From NCBI RefSeq assembly GCF_017874615.1, contig NZ_JAGIKV010000021.1, positions 1 to 64,000 of the forward strand: DNA of 64,000 nucleotides, in the 5' to 3' direction. The translations under genes were made by a program, and so were the position numbers. Shown here piece by piece: positions 53,498-61,448 of the stretch (the first letter of the stretch is position 1; each line of letters opens with the position of its first letter). Below the pieces are notes generated by a model. It saw nothing but the letters and a program-made list of their open reading frames with translations. It ran no database searches and was not told the DNA's origin. Origin of the DNA: Paenibacillus xylanexedens. Its GTDB lineage: Bacteria > Bacillota > Bacilli > Paenibacillales > Paenibacillaceae.

Positions 53498-54226
53498 TTG
53501 ATTGAATTTAGGGGTGTCCAGAAACATTTCGGTCATTTTCATGTCCTCAAGGATATCCATCTTCACATTGAAGAAGGAGAAGTCGTCGTCATTATCGGAC
53601 CTTCCGGCTCCGGCAAAAGCACGTTACTCCGCTGTATTAACCGCCTGGAGACCATTACCGAAGGTGAACTTGTCGTCAGTGGGATTCCTCTACATCAGAA
53701 AAAGGTGGACATTAACCTCTTCCGCCGTGACATCGGCATGGTATTTCAACACTTCAATCTTTATCCTCACAAAAAAGTCATCGATAACATTACCCTTGCA
53801 CCCATGAAGGTGCGTAAACAACCCAAAGAACAGGCAGCCGCAACGGCAATGAAGTATCTGACCCGGGTGGGCATTGCCGACAAAGCAGACAGTTATCCCT
53901 CCCAGTTGTCCGGTGGACAGCAACAACGGGTAGCCATCGCCAGAGGACTCGCCATGGAGCCCAAAATCATGCTTTTTGACGAACCTACCTCTGCTCTCGA
54001 TCCCGAGATGATCGGGGAAGTCCTCGATGTTATGCGTTCCCTTGCCCATAATGGCATGACTATGGTCGTCGTTACCCATGAGATGGGATTTGCCCGCGAA
54101 GTTGCGGACCGGGTCATCTTCATGGACGAAGGCCGAATTGTAGAAGAGGCCAACGCTACCGAGTTTTTTGACAACCCCAGAGAAGAACGAGCACAGCAAT
54201 TCCTGAGCCGTCTGATTCATCATTGA
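53498..54226 (+). CDS. glnQ: Polar amino acid ABC transporter ATPase (GlnQ-like)
   Basis: 242 residues. Walker A GPSGSGKST, Q-loop MVFQHFNLYPH, signature LSGGQQQR, Walker B IMLFDEPTSALDP and VVVTHEMGFARE are all present, the standard GlnQ/HisP set. TTG at 53498 gives the usual N-terminus IEFRGVQKHFG; an in-frame TTG eight codons earlier overlaps the AAAGG site. First gene of a four-gene operon. Confidence 0.93.
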   Translation: MIEFRGVQKHFGHFHVLKDIHLHIEEGEVVVIIGPSGSGKSTLLRCINRLETITEGELVVSGIPLHQKKVDINLFRRDIGMVFQHFNLYPHKKVIDNITLAPMKVRKQPKEQAAATAMKYLTRVGIADKADSYPSQLSGGQQQRVAIARGLAMEPKIMLFDEPTSALDPEMIGEVLDVMRSLAHNGMTMVVVTHEMGFAREVADRVIFMDEGRIVEEANATEFFDNPREERAQQFLSRLIHH

Positions 54227-54266
54227 GAATAATCCACTATTCCATTTTTGAAAGGGGTCTTTATTC

Positions 54267-55100
54267 ATGAAGAAATTATTGAAATGGCCATCATTTATGC
54301 TTGTCCTCATTCTCTCCCTTGTATTGTCAGGTTGTAGTACAGGTACAGATACACCTTCGACGAGCGGTGGTGGAGGTGACGCCGAGGCGAAAGGCACGAT
54401 TGAGCGGATTAAGGAACGCGGTAAGCTCATTGCCGGTGTGAAATACGATACGAAGCTGTTTGGCTTGAAAGATCCTGCAAGTGGCAACGTTGAAGGATTC
54501 GATATTGATATCGCCAAGGCACTCGCCAAACAGATCCTTGGAGATGAGACTAAGGTCGAACTGAAAGAGGTCACTTCCAAGACACGTATTCCCATGCTGC
54601 AAAATGGAGACATCGACATCATCATCGCCACGATGACAATTACGGATGAGCGTAAAGAACAGGTAGATTTCAGTGATGTTTATTTTGAGGCAGGCCAATC
54701 CCTGCTGGTGAAAAACGACAGTGCGATTACCGGCCTGGAAAGCCTCAGCGGGGTGAAAGTACTCGCGGTGAAAGGCTCCACATCCGCTCAGAATATTCGC
54801 GAGAAAGCCCCGGATGCTGAGGTGCTTGAATTCGATAACTATCAGGATGCATTCACCGCTCTCAAAGCAGGTAAAGGCGAAGCGCTGACCACAGATAACA
54901 TCATCCTCATCGGCATGCAACAGACGGATAACAGCTTCCAATTGGTTGGTGGTAATTTCACAAGCGAACCTTATGGTATGGCCATTCGCAAAGGCGACAC
55001 TGCCTTCGTGGAGGAAGTCAACACGCTGCTCAAAAGCATGAAAGACAGCGGGGAATATGACACATTACATGAGAAATGGCTGGGCTCCAAGCCCGAGTAA
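54267..55100 (+). CDS. glnH: Polar amino acid-binding lipoprotein (GlnH-like)
   Basis: 277 residues. The signal peptide ends in lipobox LSGC near residue 23. The SBP_bac_3 fold shows GKLIAGVKYDTKLFG, the VEGFDIDIAKALAKQI block, NGDIDIIIATMTITDERK and FSDVYFEAGQSLLVK. Binding-site residues in this group select glutamine, glutamate or similar amino acids; I cannot tell which. AAAGGGG precedes the ATG. Confidence 0.92.
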   Translation: MKKLLKWPSFMLVLILSLVLSGCSTGTDTPSTSGGGGDAEAKGTIERIKERGKLIAGVKYDTKLFGLKDPASGNVEGFDIDIAKALAKQILGDETKVELKEVTSKTRIPMLQNGDIDIIIATMTITDERKEQVDFSDVYFEAGQSLLVKNDSAITGLESLSGVKVLAVKGSTSAQNIREKAPDAEVLEFDNYQDAFTALKAGKGEALTTDNIILIGMQQTDNSFQLVGGNFTSEPYGMAIRKGDTAFVEEVNTLLKSMKDSGEYDTLHEKWLGSKPE

Positions 55101-55201
55101 CCCGAATTAAGATAGGTAAGCGGCGAATTCATCTGCTGGATGCGAAGCATGAGCAGATGTAATCGCCGTTTCTACATCTGGAGAACGGAGGCTTCGCCTA
55201 T

Positions 55202-55924
55202 ATGGGCACATTGGATTTCAGCGTACTGATGCGACACTCGGATCGTTTTCTGGAAGGATTCCTGAATACTATTCAAGTGAGCATTATGGCTCTCATTGGC
55301 AGCTTTATCCTTGGTGCGATCCTGGCTATCTTTCGGATATCCCCTGTGAAACCGCTGAACTGGATCGGCACGGCATTTGTGGAATTTATCCGAAACATCC
55401 CATTGCTGTTGGTTGTGTTTTTCTTCTATCTTGGACTGCCTGCACTAGGTATCTCACTGGATGGGTTTGTCTCCGGCACTCTGGGTCTGACCATCTACAC
55501 CGCCGCTTTCATTGCCGAAGCGATCCGAGCGGGCATTCAGACGGTGCCGCGTGGACAGCTGGAAGCAGCAAGGTCTTCAGGCTTGTCCTATGTACAGGCC
55601 ATGAACCTGATCATTCTGCCCCAGGCCATCAAGATTGTACTGCCGTCTATCGGCAACCAGTTCATCAATTTGGTCAAAAACTCATCCATTCTTGCCGTTG
55701 TCGCCGGTATGGATCTTATGTATTTTGCCGACCTGGTTAACTCGGATACGTTCCAGCCGCTAAGTGTGTACACCATTGTTGCGCTGTTCTATCTGGTGCT
55801 GACGCTACCACTCAGCTTCCTGGTGCATTATATGGAGCGCAGGTTTGGACAGAGCGATGCAGAGGCGCGCAGCACCAAGGGCAAACCGAAAAAGAACAAA
55901 CCGGCAGGTCAGGTTACCATGTAA
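55202..55924 (+). CDS. glnM: Polar amino acid ABC permease (GlnM-like)
   Basis: 240 residues with five helices. The His/Glu/Gln permease signature is LEAARSSGLSYVQAMNLIILPQAI near residues 120-143. The C-terminus is basic and unstructured. GGAGG precedes the ATG. It is 101 bp after glnH. Confidence 0.92.
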   Translation: MGTLDFSVLMRHSDRFLEGFLNTIQVSIMALIGSFILGAILAIFRISPVKPLNWIGTAFVEFIRNIPLLLVVFFFYLGLPALGISLDGFVSGTLGLTIYTAAFIAEAIRAGIQTVPRGQLEAARSSGLSYVQAMNLIILPQAIKIVLPSIGNQFINLVKNSSILAVVAGMDLMYFADLVNSDTFQPLSVYTIVALFYLVLTLPLSFLVHYMERRFGQSDAEARSTKGKPKKNKPAGQVTM

Positions 55925-56147
55925 CAGATTGACTTGTACCTGCGCAGATTTTCAGGGAGATATATTGGCTTGTCCATGTGGTTTAAATGAGTACTGGATC
56001 ATCTGTGTTTTACTGGCATTGGTGATCATGTCACAGTGCATATTGTAATTCACTGCTACGGTGCTTGAGTTGCTTTATACACAGTCCATGCCCCATCTAT
56101 TGATCCTCAATATTCCATTCCTGCATACAGAAGGAGGCTAATAAAAT

Positions 56148-56798
56148 ATGGACTTTAGCGGGGCCTATGCGTGGCCCAACCTTCGTTTCCTGCTTCACGG
56201 ATTCCTGATCACCCTGCAGGTAGCAGGGCTATCTATTATATTCAGCTTTGTGTTCGGCACTATGCTGGGTACGATCCGGTTTACCCGTATCCCTGTTCTG
56301 TCACAGATTGTGGCGGTGATCGTGGATACGATCCGGAATCTGCCGCTGTTGCTCATCATTTTCTTCATCCACATGGTGCTTCCACAGCTCGGGATTAAAA
56401 TGTCCGTCTTCTGGTCCACAGTTGTTGGACTGAGTCTGTTTGAAGGCGCGATGATCGCTGAGATCGTCCGTAGCGGTCTGAAGTCTGTTGAGCGCGGTCA
56501 GGTGGAAGCTGCCCGCTCCTCGGGCCTCAGCTACATGCAGACCCTCGGCGGCATCATCATGCCACAGGCGCTACGCCGCATGTCCCCGCCGATGGTAAGC
56601 CAATTCATCTCACTCCTGAAGGATACTTCACTGGCAATCATCATCTCTCTCCCGGAGCTGATGCACAACGTGCAGATCCTTGGCGGTCAAAGTTTCGATT
56701 ACATTATCCCGGCCCTGCTGCTCGCAGCCGTATTGTATTTTGCCATCAACTACGCGCTGTCCATTGTCGCAAGACGACTTGAGGCACGGATGAATTGA
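56148..56798 (+). CDS. glnP: Polar amino acid ABC permease (GlnP-like)
   Basis: 216 residues with five helices and the paralogous signature VEAARSSGLSYMQTLGGIIMPQAL. AAGGAGG precedes the ATG. A gap of 223 bp from glnM is unusually long within such an operon. The stop codon begins a four-base repeat. Confidence 0.92.
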   Translation: MDFSGAYAWPNLRFLLHGFLITLQVAGLSIIFSFVFGTMLGTIRFTRIPVLSQIVAVIVDTIRNLPLLLIIFFIHMVLPQLGIKMSVFWSTVVGLSLFEGAMIAEIVRSGLKSVERGQVEAARSSGLSYMQTLGGIIMPQALRRMSPPMVSQFISLLKDTSLAIIISLPELMHNVQILGGQSFDYIIPALLLAAVLYFAINYALSIVARRLEARMN

Positions 56799-56822
56799 AT
56801 GACTGACTGAATGAATGAATGA
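56795..56822 (+). repeat. (NTGA)7 tetranucleotide repeat starting at the glnP stop codon
   Basis: TTGA ATGA CTGA CTGA ATGA ATGA ATGA: seven NTGA units, the first holding the glnP TGA. Because the period is four, stop codons occur in all three frames. Confidence 0.7.
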
Positions 56823-56950
56823 AGCGCTGAGAATAAGGCATGAGATAATACGAAATATGAAGGAGCATGACGGAACCGAGACCTCGTGATTGATTAGATG
56901 CGAAGGACTAGATATGAAGGATAGAACCAATGGATTAAAAGAATGAGAGC

Positions 56951-57001
56951 GCCCCAAAGACTCTAAACCCACCTAGCAGTGTGATTTGGAGTCTTTGGGG
57001 C
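56951..57001. terminator. Strong hairpin after the amino acid transporter operon
   Basis: GCCCCAAAGACTC and GAGTCTTTGGGGC are perfect 13-bp arms around a 25-base loop. No T-run follows, yet the stem is the only likely end of the glnQHMP transcript. Confidence 0.65.
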
Positions 57002-57042
57002 TACAGTTATGCTCATCAATTCACGAGCTTCCCACCAATTTG

Positions 57043-57235
57043 TAACGAACTGAGGGAAGCTTATTTAGCCTTTTTCGGAGCAATTCCTAATCTAACGAAT
57101 CGTAGACGCCCTATTCTTCCGATTCACCTTACTTTCACCCCCTATTACAGGGTTTTGAGTAAAATAGCTTCACTGAGATTCGTTACATTTTCCATTTCAG
57201 CTTATAGCCCCGTATTAGACGTCTCAGGTTCGTTA
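57043..57235. repeat. 50-bp-phased TTCGTTA repeat, locus B (inverted pair)
   Basis: TAACGAA at 57043-57049 and 57093-57099 are 50 bp apart. TTCGTTA at 57179-57185 and 57229-57235 are again 50 bp apart but in the other orientation. CTGAG-like sequence flanks several of them. The two arms are thus inverted copies of one 50-57 bp unit, also found at 119-230. No gene is present in 56799-57317. Confidence 0.65.
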
Positions 57236-57317
57236 AAATTTACACCACCGCGAATTAAATAAACACCCACTCCCACTATTAACGATTCGCCCAATTCGTC
57301 CACAATCAACTCATCTG

Positions 57318-58673
57318 CTAGATCGCCGCTCCGTTGTGACGTAATTCCGCCTGTAACAGCTCGATCGGCAGTTCCACCGGGTCCAGCTTCATCTTCACTG
57401 TGAGTGCAGCCGCTATTCCCGCGGCCTCCCCGGTAGCCATACAGCTTGGAGTCAACCTTGTCGTTGCATGCGCCTCATGTGTGGTGGAGATGCAGCGTCC
57501 TGCCGCCAGCAGATTGCGGATATTGCGAGAGATCAGACAGCGATACGGAATATCATATGCCCCGTCTCCCTCTATAAAGGCAGCCACAACGCCTTGACCC
57601 GAAGGGTCATGAATATCAATCGGGTAACCGCTTCTAGCGATCACATCGTCGAACTTTCGTCCTGCAACCACATCAGCCTTGGTCAACGCATAATGCCCAA
57701 TGATTCGTCTGGATTCACGGATACCAATCTGCGGTGCTACTGCCGAGATCGAAGCCCGTTCGAATCCAGGCACATCACGCTGCAAAAACTCAGCGATCAT
57801 CAGCACCTGCTTCCGCCCTTCCTGTTCCGCAGAGGTCAGATCCTCGGCATCCGTCGCATCAAGTCCCTGCACCCGCGTACAATTAATCAGCACTTCATCC
57901 TCTGCCGGTCCGGTAAAAAATAACACCTGGTCGCGATTAATCGGCACACCTGCTTTTTTCCACTGGGAGTAGAAGCCACTCACCCCGGTTAACGGAATGC
58001 TGTCCAGTTCAGCAAAGGGAGTTTTCACATAGAAATCCTCCGGGTGCTCCAGCATGTATTGTTTCACTCGTCCAAGATCGACACCACGCATGCGGAATTT
58101 CATGGTCATCGGCTGTGACTGATGGTCGCCGTCTCGTCCCTTTGCCACAGAAGCACCCGCTAGATAAGCCAGATCCGCATCGCCGCTTGCATCCACGAAT
58201 ACGTTCGCCTGGAACTCCTTTCTTCCAGACTTGTTGGTCACTCGCACCGCTTTCACCATATCATCTACAACGAACACCTCGTCCACAAAGCTGTGCAATA
58301 ACAGCCGGACGCCAGCCTCCTGCAACATCTCTGCTGCAACCACTTGAAAGATGGCTGGATGGTACGGCGTGACTGTATGCACAAATCCAACCGTATCACG
58401 CAGATGTCCCGGGGAGCCGCCACGTGCCTGCAAACGTTCAACGATCTCCTGCGCAATGCCTTTAATAACCTGCTCCCCACGCTCCGTATGGAAAGTCATC
58501 CAGGGATAGACCATAGCGGCAGTTGACATCCCGCCTACGAATCCATATCGCTCCACCAGCACTGTTCGTATACCCTGCCGTCCAGCCGCAATGGCTGCCG
58601 CTATACCCGCAGGGCCCCCTCCCACAATAACGACATCTGCTTCTTCCTTTTTCATACTCTTCTGTTCACGCAA
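57318..58673 (-). CDS. FAD-dependent oxidoreductase (FAD_oxidored family)
   Basis: 451 residues. The N-terminal FAD motif is DVVIVGGGPAGIAAAIAAGRQG, followed by VERYGFVGGMSTAAMVYPW and VFVDASGDADLAYLAG. The C-terminal FAD contact is LLAAGRCISTTHEAHATTRLTPSCMATGEAAG. The family is common in Paenibacillus sugar operons, with no firmly known substrate. TTG at 58673 has GGAGGG about seven bases upstream. It is the last gene of the sugar ABC operon. Confidence 0.87.
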   Translation of the reverse strand: MREQKSMKKEEADVVIVGGGPAGIAAAIAAGRQGIRTVLVERYGFVGGMSTAAMVYPWMTFHTERGEQVIKGIAQEIVERLQARGGSPGHLRDTVGFVHTVTPYHPAIFQVVAAEMLQEAGVRLLLHSFVDEVFVVDDMVKAVRVTNKSGRKEFQANVFVDASGDADLAYLAGASVAKGRDGDHQSQPMTMKFRMRGVDLGRVKQYMLEHPEDFYVKTPFAELDSIPLTGVSGFYSQWKKAGVPINRDQVLFFTGPAEDEVLINCTRVQGLDATDAEDLTSAEQEGRKQVLMIAEFLQRDVPGFERASISAVAPQIGIRESRRIIGHYALTKADVVAGRKFDDVIARSGYPIDIHDPSGQGVVAAFIEGDGAYDIPYRCLISRNIRNLLAAGRCISTTHEAHATTRLTPSCMATGEAAGIAAALTVKMKLDPVELPIELLQAELRHNGAAI

Positions 58674-58714
58674 ATGTTGTCCCTCCCTCCGTTCTATTGC
58701 ACGTATTACACGGC

Positions 58715-59569
58715 TTACTCTTTCAGTCCCGTCATGGCAACCCCCTCAATGAAGCGCCGTTGTGCCAGGAAAAAAACAATTAACAGTGGCAAGGTTGCCA
58801 TGACGGTGGCGCTCATCAGATATTGCCAAGCTGTACCCACTTCATCTGTAAATAGAGATAATCCAAGCGGAAGCGTCATTAGATCACGCGAGTTAATGAA
58901 GATCAACGGATCAAAAAACTCATTCCAGATGGTCACAAACGTAAAGATCGTCAGCGTAGCCATACCCGGCTTGGCAATGGGCAGCATAATTCGCGCATAT
59001 ATCCGGAATCGGTTGCAACCGTCAATCATCGCCGCTTCCTCTAGTTCCGTTGGCACCGTAATGAAGAACTGCCGCATCACAAAGATGCCAAATACACCGC
59101 CCGCGCCAAATATCGGTAATAATATCAGCGGAAGATGGGTATCAATCCACCCCAGTTGTCGCATGAACAGAAACATCGGAATCGCCGTCACCTCATGGGG
59201 AATCATCATCGCACTTAGCAGGATGAGAAATACCACATTACGTCCCTTAAACGGAATTTTGGCGAATGCGTACCCAGCGAGGGAAGCAAAAAATACTGTT
59301 CCCAGCACAACCAACGCAGAAATGTAGATACTGTTCCAATAAAAACGGTGAAACGGAATCAATTGAAAGACATCGATATAGTTCTGAAATCGGAATGTTT
59401 CCGGTATCCACTGCGGTGGATAGGTGAATATGCTCTGGGGTTCCTTGAATGATGTCGATATCATCCAGATAAATGGCACAATCATAATGAGGGAAATCAG
59501 AGTCAGCAACAAATACGTCCCCAGAGTACTTCCTATCTTCCGCCCCGAAGGACTAGGCATCGCCTTCAT
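58715..59569 (-). CDS. CUT1 sugar ABC permease (MalG-like)
   Basis: 284 residues with six helices and the EAA loop EEAAMIDGCNRFRIYARIMLP near residues 180-200. GAGGTG precedes the ATG. The start overlaps the upstream permease gene by 17 bases. Confidence 0.92.
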   Translation of the reverse strand: MKAMPSPSGRKIGSTLGTYLLLTLISLIMIVPFIWMISTSFKEPQSIFTYPPQWIPETFRFQNYIDVFQLIPFHRFYWNSIYISALVVLGTVFFASLAGYAFAKIPFKGRNVVFLILLSAMMIPHEVTAIPMFLFMRQLGWIDTHLPLILLPIFGAGGVFGIFVMRQFFITVPTELEEAAMIDGCNRFRIYARIMLPIAKPGMATLTIFTFVTIWNEFFDPLIFINSRDLMTLPLGLSLFTDEVGTAWQYLMSATVMATLPLLIVFFLAQRRFIEGVAMTGLKE

Positions 59570-60467
59570 TGAATACCCACCTCTTTCGGAGCTGCCATTG
59601 CAGCAGCGTCAGAATTAGCACGATAAAGAACAGCACATATGCGAGAGCAGAAGCGTAGCCAAACTGAAATAATTTGAACGCTTTTTCCCAGATATAATAA
59701 ACCAATACTTTTGTGCTGTTGCTCGGCCCGCCCTGTGTCATCACATAGATCTGCCCGAATACTTTGAGTGAACCAATCACAGTCATGACTACGGTCAAAA
59801 ACACGGTTGGCGTGATCATGGGCAGCGTGACGTGAAAGAAGGTTCCCCTTTTGCCCGCCCCGTCTAATGTTGCCGCTTCGTACAGCGAACGCGGTACCTG
59901 CTGAATGGCTGCTATGAACAGCACCATGTTCAGACCGACATTTTTCAGCACACTTGTCACGATAATCGCTGGCATTGCCAGATCCTGATTGTAAAGCCAA
60001 GCCGGACCCTTGATGCCCAGCATCAACAGAAGCTGATTAATCAATCCAGACTCTGTCGCATACATCAGCTTCCACACGATGGCCCATACGATCAACGAGG
60101 TCATGACCGGAACAAAGATCGCTGTTCGGAAAATTCCGATGCCCCGCAGATTTCTGGACAGCAACAACGCGAGCAACAGGGCGAGCACAATATTAAGCGG
60201 CACCAGCCCCGCTGTGAAATAAACTGTATTGGCGAGCACTTTCCAGAACATCGCGTCTGTCATAATATTCCGGTAATTCTCCAATCCAATAAAATGATGA
60301 TCTCCCAGCAGCGGCCAATCGGTCAGGCTCATGTATAACGCGAGACCCATGGGAAATAACAGCAGCAGGGTAAACCCAAGGACCATCGGCGATACAAACA
60401 GCCAACCTGCGATCTGGGCCTCTCTGGCGAGCGGTCCCCCTCTTTTGCGCTTGTGTGAATGGTTCAC
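59553..60467 (-). CDS. CUT1 sugar ABC permease (MalF-like)
   Basis: 304 residues with six helices and the EAA loop YEAATLDGAGKRGTFFHVTLPMI near residue 205. GTG at 60467 has GGGGGAGG eight bases upstream. A dispersed element ends 57 bp before it, separating it from the TIM-barrel and binding-protein genes. Confidence 0.92.
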   Translation of the reverse strand: MNHSHKRKRGGPLAREAQIAGWLFVSPMVLGFTLLLLFPMGLALYMSLTDWPLLGDHHFIGLENYRNIMTDAMFWKVLANTVYFTAGLVPLNIVLALLLALLLSRNLRGIGIFRTAIFVPVMTSLIVWAIVWKLMYATESGLINQLLLMLGIKGPAWLYNQDLAMPAIIVTSVLKNVGLNMVLFIAAIQQVPRSLYEAATLDGAGKRGTFFHVTLPMITPTVFLTVVMTVIGSLKVFGQIYVMTQGGPSNSTKVLVYYIWEKAFKLFQFGYASALAYVLFFIVLILTLLQWQLRKRWVFNEGDA

Positions 60468-60524
60468 AAATCAGGCCTCCCCCTTTTAAACAAATTTCCT
60501 CCGAAGCTGAACTCTGCGACGATT

Positions 60525-60720
60525 CTATATAAGGTGAACTATACATTTACACAAGAACGTAGAGGACAGAAAAAACCTGAAGAAGCGAAGTGGTCGCCTT
60601 TATCCCCGGATTTCCCCTTTATATATGGGATTCAAAAAAAATCTGGGGATAACAGCGATCGGAAGGTTGTTCTGGCATCGGAGTGGCAAGTGTAAATATT
60701 CTTTAGTTCAACTTATATAG
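60525..60720 (+). repeat. Dispersed structured element, copy 4, with clear terminal inverted repeats
   Basis: The 17-base ends CTATATAAGGTGAACTA (60525-60541) and TAGTTCAACTTATATAG (60704-60720) are inverted copies with one mismatch. Inside are ATTTACAC, GTAGAGGACAGAAAAAACCTG, GCGAAGTGGTCGC, CTGGGGATAAC at 60643-60653, GGAAGGTTGTTCTGGCATCG and GTGTAAAT. It lacks the internal AGCTTTC/GAAAGCT module. Unlike copies 1-3 it is antisense to the operon it interrupts. Confidence 0.88.
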
Positions 60721-61418
60721 TCCGAACGGTTCAGACTGTCCACCGCATTGCGGAACCCGTTCACAGCCCTTCGCAGCTGTTCCTCCGTATTGCCAGTCAC
60801 GACCGCCCCAAGCATAATTGCTTTGACCCCGGTATCGCGCAGCACCCGAACATCCTCCGATACCAGCTTTCGCTGGGAAGGAACCAATACCGGTACCTGG
60901 GCTTGCAAGACCAGACGGCGATACTTGAGTACATCCGCGAAGCTTAGCGGTGTACCATATTCTTTTCCAGGTACAATGGATGCCTCCAGAGCGGTGAAGC
61001 CGAAGTGCGCTGCCGATGTTACGAGGGAAGCATCATAATCTTCATTGATCGCAAACGTTGGGTCCAGCCCCAAGTCATTCAACATGAAAGATGGCAAGTG
61101 ATGTGCATAGATGGAATAGAAATCAAAACCCAGCCCGGAAAGCCCCTCCACATCCTCTCGCCTTGCTCCATCAATACTGCCAGAAGGTACGACCCCAAGC
61201 GGACCACCAAACTCACTGCGGATCGCCCGAAACACCTCGGCATACATGTCTAATGGACCAAAATGATTCCCGCTGGCGCGATGACCGACATTATAATGCA
61301 CCTTCAGTGCATCAGCGCCCTCTTCCATAGCTGCCCGAGCCAAAGCAATATCATTCTCAGGCAGGCTGACCACCAGCGACAGCGGTTTCCGTTCAAGTAA
61401 TTCTTTGAATTTGCCCAT
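60708..61418 (-). CDS. TIM-barrel protein, function unknown, 3' end inside the repeat element
   Basis: 236 residues with alternating strands and helices of an (alpha/beta)8 barrel: SLVVSLP, ADALKVHYNVGH, GGPLGVVPSGS, FDFYSIYAHH, ALEASIVPGKEYG, VPVLVPSQRK and VKAIMLGAVVTGN. This recalls NanE, TrpC and ThiE-like barrels without a clear match. The VTGN end resembles a phosphate loop. ATG at 61418 has GGAGG eight bases upstream. The last three sense codons and the stop lie in the terminal repeat of element copy 4, so the original C-terminus may have been altered by its insertion. It sits between the binding-protein and permease genes. Confidence 0.75.
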   Translation of the reverse strand: MGKFKELLERKPLSLVVSLPENDIALARAAMEEGADALKVHYNVGHRASGNHFGPLDMYAEVFRAIRSEFGGPLGVVPSGSIDGARREDVEGLSGLGFDFYSIYAHHLPSFMLNDLGLDPTFAINEDYDASLVTSAAHFGFTALEASIVPGKEYGTPLSFADVLKYRRLVLQAQVPVLVPSQRKLVSEDVRVLRDTGVKAIMLGAVVTGNTEEQLRRAVNGFRNAVDSLNRSDYIS

Positions 61419-61448
61419 CGTTCTCACCTCCGGTTTCAATCAAATGAT

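Noticed and set aside
53690..54631. 313-codon open frame on the minus strand
   Set aside because: It is antisense to glnQ and glnH, which have full family motifs; the translation is low-complexity Ser/Pro-rich sequence.
58674..59327. 217-codon open frame on the plus strand
   Set aside because: Antisense to the MalG-like permease, no start signal, composition typical of a reversed membrane gene.
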